In this document: positions 25,579 to 34,924 of the stretch, piece by piece
Position numbering within the stretch: position 1 is the first letter of the stretch
Layout of the letters: every line of letters starts with the position of its first letter
Source of the DNA: Gemmatimonadota bacterium
GTDB lineage: Bacteria; Gemmatimonadota; Gemmatimonadetes; Longimicrobiales; Gaopeijiaceae
Assembly (NCBI GenBank): GCA_009692205.1
Contig: SHZR01000007.1
Coordinates: 1-64,000, forward strand
Length of the DNA stretch: 64,000 bases
Direction: 5' to 3'
Notes under the pieces: generated by a model
What the model was told of the DNA's origin: nothing
The model's input: the letters and a program-made list of their open reading frames with translations, nothing else
Database searches by the model: none
Program-made: the position numbers and the translations under genes

Positions 25579-26400
25579 ATGCCGTCCACGCCGTCCAAAG
25601 TCACGGCGCTTCCGGTCAAGCGGGGCTTCGGCGAGACCTTGCGCCCCGACGCCTGGTGGATTCAGCCCGTCGTCGTGGGTCTCGGCTTCCTGGCCTTCAT
25701 CGTGTACTCGACCTGGGCCGCCTTTCAGGGCGCGTTCTACTCGTCTGGCAACCTGCTCTCGCCCTTCTACTCGCCGGAGCTCTGGTATCCGTTGGGTGAG
25801 GTGTCCGAGCACGCGCTCTTCGGCGCGCAGCCGGGGTGGTGGCCGGGATTCCTGCCGTACTCGCCCGCGTTCCTGATCCTCTGGGCCCCGGTGAGCTTCC
25901 GCCTCACCTGCTACTACTACCGGGGCGCCTACTACAAGTCGTACTGGCCGGGCCCGCCCTCGTGCTCGGTCGGAACGCCCGGGACGGGCTACATGGGCGA
26001 GCGACACTTCCCGCTCATCATCCAGAACATCCACCGGTACACGCTTCCGTTCGCGCTCCTCCTGCTCGTCTTCCTCGCGAGCGATGCCTGGAAGGCGCTC
26101 TGGTTCGCGGCGCCGGGGGGCGAGGAGTTCGGTCTGAGCGTCGGTACGCTCGTGCTGACCGCGAACGTGTGCCTGCTCGGCAGCTACACGTTCGGCTGCC
26201 ACTCGCTCAGGCACATCGTGGGAGGCGGCATCGACCGGCTCGCGGGGCGGCCCGTGCGGCGGACCGCCTACGAGTGCGTGAGCTGGTGCAATAAACGCCA
26301 CATGCGCTTCGCGTGGTTCAGCTTGTTCTGGGTGGGTTTCTCTGACGCGTATGTCCGGCTCTGCGCGATGGGGATCTGGACCGACCTGAGGATCTTCTGA
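25579..26400 (+). CDS. sdhC: Succinate dehydrogenase cytochrome b / membrane anchor subunit
   Basis: 273 residues, five predicted membrane helices (PVVVGLGFLAFIVYSTWAAF; FLILWAPVSFRLTCYYYRGA; a third near FALLLLVFLASDAWKALWF; GTLVLTANVCLLGSYTFGCH; a fifth near the end). Candidate haem His ligands are in NIHRY and GCHSLRHIVGG. A single large anchor rather than small SdhC plus SdhD fits type B-like (diheme) complexes. It carries electrons from SdhB to quinone. ATG of sdhA overlaps its stop, so sdhCAB is one unit. Confidence 0.85.
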   Translation: MPSTPSKVTALPVKRGFGETLRPDAWWIQPVVVGLGFLAFIVYSTWAAFQGAFYSSGNLLSPFYSPELWYPLGEVSEHALFGAQPGWWPGFLPYSPAFLILWAPVSFRLTCYYYRGAYYKSYWPGPPSCSVGTPGTGYMGERHFPLIIQNIHRYTLPFALLLLVFLASDAWKALWFAAPGGEEFGLSVGTLVLTANVCLLGSYTFGCHSLRHIVGGGIDRLAGRPVRRTAYECVSWCNKRHMRFAWFSLFWVGFSDAYVRLCAMGIWTDLRIF

Positions 26401-28220
26401 TGTCGGAGCACCAGGTCGTCGAGCACGACGTCATCGTCATCGGAGCGGGGGGCGCGGGGCTGCGCGCGGCCATCGCCGCCGCGGCAGGGGGCGCGTCGGT
26501 CGGGCTCGTCTGCAAGTCGCTGCTCGGCAAGGCGCACACGGTGATGGCCGAGGGCGGCGTCGCGGCCGCGCTCTCCAACGCCGACGAGCGGGACAACTGG
26601 ATGGTGCACTTCGCGGATACCATGCGCGGAGGGCAGTACCTGAACTCCTGGCGCATGGCGGAGCTGCACGCCAAGGAAGCGCCCGATCGCGTACGCGAGC
26701 TCGAGTCGTGGGGCGCGCTGCTCGACCGCACGCCCGACGGCCGCATGAACCAGCGGAACTTCGGCGGCCACAAGTACCCGCGGCTCGCGCACGTCGGCGA
26801 CCGCACGGGCCTCGAGATGATCCGGACGCTCCAGGACCACGGGATCCATCAGGGAATCGACGTGCACATGGAGGTCACGGTCACGAAGCTCCTCACGGAC
26901 GGGGACCGCTGCGTGGGCGCGTTCGCCTACGACCGCGAGCGCGGCCGCTTCAAGGTGTTCAAGGCCAAGGCGGTCGTGCTCGCCACGGGCGGCATCGGCA
27001 GGGCGTACACGATCACGAGCAACAGCTGGGAGTACACGGGCGATGGGCACGCGCTCGCGTACCACGCGGGCGCGGAGTTGGTGGACATGGAGTTCGTCCA
27101 GTTCCACCCGACCGGCATGGTCTGGCCGCCGAGCGTGCGCGGCATCCTCGTGACCGAGGGCGTGCGCGGCGAGGGCGGCGTGCTCAAGAACAGCGAGGGT
27201 CGCCGCTTCATGTTCGACGACATCCCGCCGCTCTATCAGGGGCAGACGGCGGCCACGCCGGAAGAGGGGTGGCGCTACGTGATCGGGGACAAGGAAGCGC
27301 GCCGCCCGCCGGAGCTCCTCACGCGGGACCACGTCGCGCGGAAGATCGTCAAAGAAGTGAAGGAGGGCCGCGGGAGTCCGCACGGCGGCGTCTTCCTCGA
27401 CATCGCGTGGATCAAGCAGAACATCAAGGACGCCGAGGGGCACATCAGGAAAAAGCTCCCGAGCATGTACCATCAGTTCAAGGAGCTCGCGGGCGTCGAC
27501 ATCACCAAGGAGCCGATGGAGGTGGGGCCGACGATGCACTACATGATGGGCGGCGTGCGCGTCGAGCCGGACTCTCAGATGTCGACGACTGTGAAGGGCT
27601 TGTTCGCCGCCGGCGAGTGCGGGGGTGGCCTGCACGGCGCGAACCGACTGGGCGGCAACTCGCTCTCCGATCTGCTGGTCTTCGGCAAGCGTGCCGGCGA
27701 GTATGCCGCGAAGTTCGCTGCAGGGAACTCCGCAGTGAAGTTGGGTGACGACCAGGTGAAGCTCGCCGAGAGCGAGGCGCTCGCGCCCCTAGAGCGGGAT
27801 GCGGATGCGGACGTCGGACCGTTCCGTCTCCAGTACGAGCTGCAGAAGCTCATGCAGGACAAGGCGGGCATCGCGCGCGAGGAGACGGAGCTCACCGAGG
27901 CACTCGAGGGGATCCAGAAGCTCAAGGCGCGTGCGAGCGTGATGGGCGCCGGCGGCAGCCGGGAGTACAACCCCGGGTGGCACACCGCGCTCGATCTGCA
28001 CAACCTGCTGACGATCTCCGAGGCGATCGCGCTCGCGGCCCGTGAGCGGAAGGAGAGCCGCGGCGCCCACGCCCGCGTGGACTACCAGGCCAAGGACGCG
28101 GCCTGGGGCACGTTCAACCACGTGATCAAGAAGGGGAAGGACGGCAACATGGAGATCCGCCGCGAGCCGCTCGCGGCGATACGCCAGGATCTGCAAGACA
28201 TCATCAAGGAGCAGGGCTGA
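26400..28220 (+). CDS. sdhA: Succinate dehydrogenase flavoprotein subunit
   Basis: 606 residues oxidising succinate to fumarate in the TCA cycle and respiratory chain. FAD is bound by VIVIGAGGAGLRAAIAAAAG; covalent attachment should use His46 in GKAHTVMAEGGVAA. Active-site segments are QFHPTGMVWP, TEGVRGEGG and GECGGGLHGANRLGGNSL, and the C-terminal helical domain has the ASVMGAGGSREYNPGW stretch. Starts on the sdhC stop and overlaps sdhB by one base. Fumarate reductase cannot be fully excluded by sequence. Confidence 0.95.
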   Translation: MSEHQVVEHDVIVIGAGGAGLRAAIAAAAGGASVGLVCKSLLGKAHTVMAEGGVAAALSNADERDNWMVHFADTMRGGQYLNSWRMAELHAKEAPDRVRELESWGALLDRTPDGRMNQRNFGGHKYPRLAHVGDRTGLEMIRTLQDHGIHQGIDVHMEVTVTKLLTDGDRCVGAFAYDRERGRFKVFKAKAVVLATGGIGRAYTITSNSWEYTGDGHALAYHAGAELVDMEFVQFHPTGMVWPPSVRGILVTEGVRGEGGVLKNSEGRRFMFDDIPPLYQGQTAATPEEGWRYVIGDKEARRPPELLTRDHVARKIVKEVKEGRGSPHGGVFLDIAWIKQNIKDAEGHIRKKLPSMYHQFKELAGVDITKEPMEVGPTMHYMMGGVRVEPDSQMSTTVKGLFAAGECGGGLHGANRLGGNSLSDLLVFGKRAGEYAAKFAAGNSAVKLGDDQVKLAESEALAPLERDADADVGPFRLQYELQKLMQDKAGIAREETELTEALEGIQKLKARASVMGAGGSREYNPGWHTALDLHNLLTISEAIALAARERKESRGAHARVDYQAKDAAWGTFNHVIKKGKDGNMEIRREPLAAIRQDLQDIIKEQG

Positions 28221-28960
28221 TGGCGAAGACCGAGTTCCAGGTCTGGCGTGGCGACTCCTCGGGGGGCGAGCTCCAGAGCTACCAGGTCGATGTCGGCCCC
28301 GGCTATGTGGTGCTCGACGCGATCCATCAGATCCAGGCGGAGCAGGCGAACGACCTCGCTGTCCGATGGAACTGCAAAGCCGGCAAGTGCGGCTCGTGCT
28401 CGGCGGAGGTGAACGGGTCGCCGCGACTGATGTGCATGACGCGCGTCGACGATCTGCCGAAAGACAAGCCGATCACCGTCGAGCCGATGCGCACGTTCCC
28501 GTCGGTGAAGGACCTCGTGACCGACGTCTCGTGGAACTACGAGGTGAAGAAGACGATCCAGCGCTTCATGCCCTCGAAGCCCGACGCGGCCGACGGGACG
28601 TGGCGCATGGATCAGTACGACGTCGAGCGTCCGCAGGAGTTCCGGAAGTGCATCGAGTGCTTCCTGTGTCAGGACGTCTGCCACGTGCTGCGCGACCATC
28701 ACATGCACGACCGCTTCGCAGGCCCGCGGATGTTCGTCTACGTGGCGAACCTAGAGATGAACCCGATCGACACGGGGAACCGCGTGGCGCAGCTGCGCGA
28801 CGAGCTCGGCGTCGGCTACTGCAACATCACCAAGTGCTGCACCAAGGTGTGCCCCGAGCACATCACGATCACGGACAACGCGATCATCCCGCTCAAGGAG
28901 CGGGTGGTCGATCAGTCGTACGACCCCATCGCGAAGCTGTTGGGGGCTGGGAAGGAGTAG
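28220..28960 (+). CDS. sdhB: Succinate dehydrogenase iron-sulfur subunit
   Basis: 246 residues with three Fe-S cluster sites: [2Fe-2S] at Cys52, 57, 60 and 72 (CKAGKCGSC, then RLMC), and two ferredoxin-type sites, CIECFLCQDVC and CCTKVCPEH. It relays electrons from SdhA to the membrane subunit. It shares one base with sdhA, consistent with equal synthesis. Length is normal. Confidence 0.95.
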   Translation: MAKTEFQVWRGDSSGGELQSYQVDVGPGYVVLDAIHQIQAEQANDLAVRWNCKAGKCGSCSAEVNGSPRLMCMTRVDDLPKDKPITVEPMRTFPSVKDLVTDVSWNYEVKKTIQRFMPSKPDAADGTWRMDQYDVERPQEFRKCIECFLCQDVCHVLRDHHMHDRFAGPRMFVYVANLEMNPIDTGNRVAQLRDELGVGYCNITKCCTKVCPEHITITDNAIIPLKERVVDQSYDPIAKLLGAGKE

Positions 28961-29423
28961 GGGCGCCGTCCGGTTTCAGCGGTAACTAACGCGAGGGGCT
29001 GACGCATGACCGAAGTCGACCTGCTCCCTCTGTTCCTGGACGTCAACTAGGACATCGACACGTAGTTCCAGTTCTGGATGTCGATCACGTTCGCGGTATC
29101 GTCGCCTCGTTCGTCGCGGACCAGAGATTGAGTCGCATCGAGAGAGGCGTGATCACCGCGCTCTACCTGTGCGCGGCGAAGATCATCCTGCTTCGGTACT
29201 CCAGCGCCATCGCCCATCAAGAAGACGTGTTGGATCTCTTCACCGCGAGTGGTATTCCCCAGCCGCAGCGGCCGACGGTCGCGGGGCTGCTGCGGTACCG
29301 CTTGTTCACGTTCGGGTCTTTGGTAGCCGTGCTGAGTGTGCTCTTCCCGAAGCTTGTCGCGAAGCGGTCCTCGTCGACTTGACCGCAGTAGGTCCTGTCG
29401 ACGGCGATGCCGGTGATCCCCGT
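28961..29423. other. Spacer without a defensible gene
   Basis: 463 bases after sdhB. Several short open stretches exist: a 14-codon frame at 29007-29051 on the plus strand, an 84-codon frame at 29128-29382 on the plus strand (MSRIERGVITALYLCAAKII, no family recognised), and on the minus strand a stretch ending in NVIDIQNWNYVSMS at 29047 with coding-like codon use. None has a start, ribosome site and family match together. It may be the decayed remains of one or two genes. Confidence 0.5.
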
Positions 29424-29867
29424 TCAGCTCTTCGGGATGCACACGTCGGGGTCGCTCTCCGCGTTCCCGAGGCCGACCCACAGGAAGAGGGTCGTGTCGT
29501 GCGGCTCGCTCCACACGAACTCCACGTCGATCTGCGAGCGCAGGCCGAACGCGTGGGAGAACGCCACACCCTGGCCCGGTACCGCGTTCACCTCGAGCGT
29601 CGTGTCCGCGATGGTCTCGTGCGCTGTAATCCGCCAGCGCCCCGTGTGGGCATCGTGCACACGAACGCAGCCGTTGAGCGTCATGCCCATCGTGGGGAGC
29701 GGAAGAGTCGTCGCGGATCCCCGGCCGCCCTTGATGTCGACCGACACCCAGCCGCCGCCGTTCCGGATCGCCGCCATGACGCCGTCGAGGGCCTGCGCGT
29801 GGAGCGTGCCCGGGTGGGCAGCGGCCACGACGGCCGACACGAGCAGGGCCCGGATGATGTGACGCAT
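29424..29867 (-). CDS. Small secreted hypothetical protein
   Basis: 147 residues with a clear signal peptide (MRHIIRALLVSAVVAAAHPG, cleaved near LHAQ). The mature part is beta-rich and resembles a small jelly-roll or lipocalin-like domain by hydrophobicity pattern only (GWVSVDIKGGRGSATTLPLP, RWRITAHETIADTTLEVNAV). Two cysteines (GCVRVH and DVCIPKS) could form a disulfide. No family recognised. It is divergent to the methyltransferase at 29974. Confidence 0.6.
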   Translation of the reverse strand: MRHIIRALLVSAVVAAAHPGTLHAQALDGVMAAIRNGGGWVSVDIKGGRGSATTLPLPTMGMTLNGCVRVHDAHTGRWRITAHETIADTTLEVNAVPGQGVAFSHAFGLRSQIDVEFVWSEPHDTTLFLWVGLGNAESDPDVCIPKS

Positions 29868-29973
29868 GGAGCCTGGTACCCGCGAGTCGGCGCCGGGATC
29901 TGGCTTCCACGCGATACCGGCCGGCTCTAGCCTTCTCGCTCATGCACACCGCCATCCGGGACGCCCAGACCTC

Positions 29974-31164
29974 ATGAGCCGCCCAAGCGTCCATCTCGAC
30001 CCGAAGGGCGTCGCGCCCGCCCGGGCGCGCCATCCCTGGATCTTCTCCGGAGCGATCGCCCGCGTGACAGGTGACCCCGAGCCGGGCGCCGAGGTGGACG
30101 TGCTCGACGCCGACGGCACGTTCCTGGGTCGTGGCCTGTTCAACCCCCACAGCCAGATTCGCGTTCGGCTCTACACGTCCGAGGATGAGGCCCTCGACGG
30201 GCCGTTCTTCGCCGCGCGTGTGCGGCGTGCCATCGCGCTGCGAAGTGAGGTGCTCGGCCTCGACGATCCGGCGGGTGCGTGCCGCCTTGTCTTCTCCGAG
30301 GGGGACGAGCTGTCCGGCCTGACCGTGGACCGCTACGGGCGCCACCTGGTCGTGCTGCTCACGGGCCTCGGCATCGCCGCCCACCGCGAAGCGATCCTGG
30401 ACGTGCTCGAGGAAGTGGTCGCGCCCGAAGGCATCCTCCTGCGGACCGAAAAGGGGGTCGGGACGGAGGAGGGGTTGATCCTCAAGGATGGTTCGCTCCG
30501 GGGCCAGCCGCCCGCCGAGCCGATCGTGATCCAGGAGCGATCTTTCCGCTTCGCCGTCGACCTCCGTACGGGGCAGAAGACCGGCTTCTACCTGGATCAA
30601 CGCCAGAACCGGGCGCGCGTCGCAGCGTACGCTGCGGGTCGAGCGGTGGCCGACGTGTGCGCCTACACGGGCGGGTTCTCCATCGCCACCGCGACAGGAG
30701 GCGCCGCGAGCGTCGTGGCGATCGATGCCTCCGCCGGTGCGCTCGACCTCGCGCGCAGAAACGCCGAGCTGAACGGCGTCACGGACCTCGTGGAGGCGGT
30801 GCGTGGGGACGCGTTCGGTTGGCTCGGCGAGCAGGCCGAGGCAGGGCGCTCGTTCGACATGATCGTGCTCGACCCGCCGCGCTTCGCGCGCTCGCGCGCC
30901 GGCTTGCGGTCGGCGCTGCAGGGGTATCAGCGGCTCAACGGGCTCGCGCTCGAGTGCCTCGCCCCCGAGGGCGTGCTGGTCACGTTCTCGTGCTCGGGCC
31001 GGGTGTCCGCGGAGGAGTTCCAGGAGGCCGTCGCCCGCGCGGCGACGGAAGGCCGCAGGCCGCTCCGCATCCTGGAACGCCTTGGGCAGGCGCCCGACCA
31101 CCCCGTGTCGACGGCGTGCCCGCAGAGCGCGTACCTGAAGGGCTTGGTCTGCGTGGCCGGCTGA
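29974..31164 (+). CDS. Class I rRNA large-subunit methyltransferase, RlmI-like
   Basis: 396 residues. A PUA-like N-terminus (HLDPKGVAPARARHPWIFSG, then GRGLFNPHSQIRVRLYTSED) precedes a middle EEHYH-type domain and a Rossmann methyltransferase: FYLDQRQNRARVAAYA, VADVCAYTGGFSIATATGG for SAM, and DMIVLDPPRFARS carrying the DPP motif. E. coli RlmI makes m5C1962 of 23S rRNA with this layout; RlmI-type is the best call, exact site unproven. The frame upstream of ATG 29974 looks non-coding. Confidence 0.88.
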   Translation: MSRPSVHLDPKGVAPARARHPWIFSGAIARVTGDPEPGAEVDVLDADGTFLGRGLFNPHSQIRVRLYTSEDEALDGPFFAARVRRAIALRSEVLGLDDPAGACRLVFSEGDELSGLTVDRYGRHLVVLLTGLGIAAHREAILDVLEEVVAPEGILLRTEKGVGTEEGLILKDGSLRGQPPAEPIVIQERSFRFAVDLRTGQKTGFYLDQRQNRARVAAYAAGRAVADVCAYTGGFSIATATGGAASVVAIDASAGALDLARRNAELNGVTDLVEAVRGDAFGWLGEQAEAGRSFDMIVLDPPRFARSRAGLRSALQGYQRLNGLALECLAPEGVLVTFSCSGRVSAEEFQEAVARAATEGRRPLRILERLGQAPDHPVSTACPQSAYLKGLVCVAG

Positions 31165-31204
31165 GGCTGGAGGCCCCCTCCGGGTGCCACTACCTTCCGG
31201 CCGT

Positions 31205-33077
<1,873 letters not shown>

Positions 33078-33084
33078 GGCCCAC

Positions 33085-33103
33085 GCCGCTCGCTCCGAGC
33101 GGC
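33085..33103 (+). terminator. Short hairpin after thiC
   Basis: GCCGCTCG (33085-33092) pairs perfectly with CGAGCGGC (33096-33103) across a three-base loop, eight bases after the thiC stop. There is no U-tract, so it is a weak or Rho-assisted candidate. Confidence 0.45.
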
Positions 33104-33133
33104 TGGGAACAGGCGGGTAGCGTCTGTGCGCGT

Positions 33134-33487
33134 CTAGAACGATCCGCCGACTCGCTCCGCCAACAGCTGCGCCGCGAGATGGTGTCCAGCCGCGGTCCAG
33201 TGGCCGTCGACGTGGAAGTACAGGCTCTCGCCACGTCCATCCTCGGCGGTGGTGGTGGAAGGGGTCGCCCATCGCGCCAGAGCCTCTCCGACCGAGAGGG
33301 CTACGATTACCGCGCCGACCAGGAGCGCGCCCGTGAGGACGCGGTACCTCTTCTCGGGTGCCCCGGGGCGCTGGCCGTGGTCCTGCGCGATTCCCCTTCG
33401 AGTGCTGGTCAGGCTTCGCCACCTCAATGGGCGTGTCCACCAACCATCGGTGCTGCCCAATCTTCTGGCCCGTTGCCGGCATGGCAA
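33134..33487 (-). pseudogene. SGNH/AlgJ-like hydrolase with interior deleted
   Basis: A 117-codon frame that reads like both ends of a 350-400 residue protein joined together. The N-terminal half has a membrane segment, VLTGALLVGAVIVALSVGEA, as in membrane-anchored SGNH hydrolases; after ARWATPS it jumps to GESLYFHVDGHWTAAGHHLA and ends at LAERVGGSF. That last piece is the C-terminal D-x-H-W block of SGNH/AlgJ-type acyl hydrolases. The Gly-Asp-Ser nucleophile region and core are missing. The 33104-33600 spacer otherwise holds nothing clear. Confidence 0.55.
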
Positions 33488-33600
33488 TTCGACGGGAATG
33501 CAGCCCGGGTCTAGGCGATGCCCTGGCTTGGCTAGATTGCGCGGTCAGATCCCTCGAGCAGGAGCATCCCTCCCTGGAAGTCTGCAGCGTCGGTGGTCGC

Positions 33601-34743
33601 ATGAGTCTGCGGACCCTTACGGCCTCCTTCTCGCTCTGCGTGTGTCTTGCATCCGCCGCCGGGGCGCAGCCCGTCGACGCGCGGGTCGACTCGGCCTCCG
33701 TGCTCGGCGCGACCCCGGCTTCGGTCGAGAACGCCTTCTTCCTGAAGGGTCGCGACTACGGCACCGATGCGTACGCGGGTCCCTTCGACATGATCTTGAA
33801 CAAGGGATTCGCCGTCGCGCAGTGGCAGGACCAGGATCGCCACATCTTCTCGTATCCGTACGGCTGGAACGCGGTGTGGGCGTCCGTCACGAGACCAGGC
33901 ACCGCGATGGAGCGCGCAGGAGGTTGGGGCAAGGTCTTGAGGCGGCATGTCATCCCCTTGAATTGGGACGAGTTCCGCGACGCACAGTGGATGCCCAACT
34001 ACTTCGGGCATGTGATCGAGGGAGGACTCGCCTATCGGCGCCTGCTCGAGTGGAATAGGGTCAACGGTATGCCGTTCCCGACGCTCTCGACCGTGATCGT
34101 GACGCAATTCGCTGTCACGATCAACGAGGCGTACGAGACGCCCGTGAACGATCCATGGGTCCAGGAGAACGGCACCGCCGGTGCCTTCGTGGACTGGATG
34201 ATCATGGATCCCGTGGGTATGCTGCTCATGCACCAGGACGTCATCGCGCGATTCTTCGCGGAGGACATGGGTGCTGTGGTTTGGCCGAGACAGGCGTCGA
34301 TCGTCTTCCCGGGAGGTCGCCTCACGAACAACGGCGAGGCCGTCATCCTCCGGCCGGCGCTCTGGTTCACGGACGACTTCCGCATCTTCTTCCGGGGTGG
34401 GGTCGGCGCCGAGGCGGGCATTTCGGTGCCCTACGACGGGGTCACGGTCAACGTGGGCGCCGGGGCCAACTCGAGCGGCCGCAAGCTGAACATCGAGCAC
34501 GTCGAAGAAGCAACGTTCAGCTTCTCATCGGGGATCTGGGTCGACCGCGATGGCTCGTTGCTCTTCAGCGCCACCTGGGACCACAAGACCGATCGACGCC
34601 TGGCGATCGACGTATTTCCGGGCGTGATCGACATCGCTGGCTCGACGATCGGCGTGTGGTTCCAGTTCGATCAGGACTACCGGCCCTACTTCGGCATCAC
34701 CGGGCGCCGGACGCTCGGGGGTGGCGTCGGCGTGGGATTCTGA
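33601..34743 (+). CDS. Secreted/outer-membrane-type protein of unknown function
   Basis: 380 residues with a signal peptide (MSLRTLTASFSLCVCLASAA, cleaved near AGAQ). A soluble N-terminal part contains a string of helices (GWNAVWASVTRPGTAMERAG, VIVTQFAVTINEAYETPVND) similar to DUF3943-type proteins; the C-terminal third is antiparallel-beta with alternating hydrophobics (IGVWFQFDQDYRPYFGITGR, then LGGGVGVGF), ending in Phe as outer-membrane proteins do. I do not assign a function. ATG 33601 is well placed for the signal peptide. Confidence 0.65.
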   Translation: MSLRTLTASFSLCVCLASAAGAQPVDARVDSASVLGATPASVENAFFLKGRDYGTDAYAGPFDMILNKGFAVAQWQDQDRHIFSYPYGWNAVWASVTRPGTAMERAGGWGKVLRRHVIPLNWDEFRDAQWMPNYFGHVIEGGLAYRRLLEWNRVNGMPFPTLSTVIVTQFAVTINEAYETPVNDPWVQENGTAGAFVDWMIMDPVGMLLMHQDVIARFFAEDMGAVVWPRQASIVFPGGRLTNNGEAVILRPALWFTDDFRIFFRGGVGAEAGISVPYDGVTVNVGAGANSSGRKLNIEHVEEATFSFSSGIWVDRDGSLLFSATWDHKTDRRLAIDVFPGVIDIAGSTIGVWFQFDQDYRPYFGITGRRTLGGGVGVGF

Positions 34744-34756
34744 CGGGAGGAGGCGC

Positions 34757-34924
34757 CTAGTTCCGCGTGCGTGGCCGGTCTCTGGTGATCGGCTCCGAGC
34801 CCGGCGGGAGGGCAGGACCGATCCTCGCCCAGTCGCGCATCAGCGCTCGCACTCGCTCGATGGCGGCGCGCGGCGCGACGCTTTGACGGATGAGCATGCG
34901 CACGCGGGCCGAGACGTCCAACAT
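34757..34924 (-). CDS. Possible small minus-strand protein or gene end
   Basis: A 55-codon minus frame starting at ATG 34924 reads MLDVSARVRMLIRQ, AAIERVRALMRDWARIGPAL and ends PITRDRPRTRN. Third positions are G/C-rich and the sequence looks helical and protein-like. It overlaps the 5' end of the plus-strand gene at 34890 by 35 bases and has no clear ribosome site. No family recognised; it may be a fragment. Confidence 0.25.
   Translation of the reverse strand: MLDVSARVRMLIRQSVAPRAAIERVRALMRDWARIGPALPPGSEPITRDRPRTRN

Noticed and set aside
29047-31101. 684-codon open frame on the minus strand
   Set aside because: It lies mostly antisense to the RlmI-like methyltransferase, is rich in Arg and lacks any family pattern; long antisense frames are expected at this GC content.
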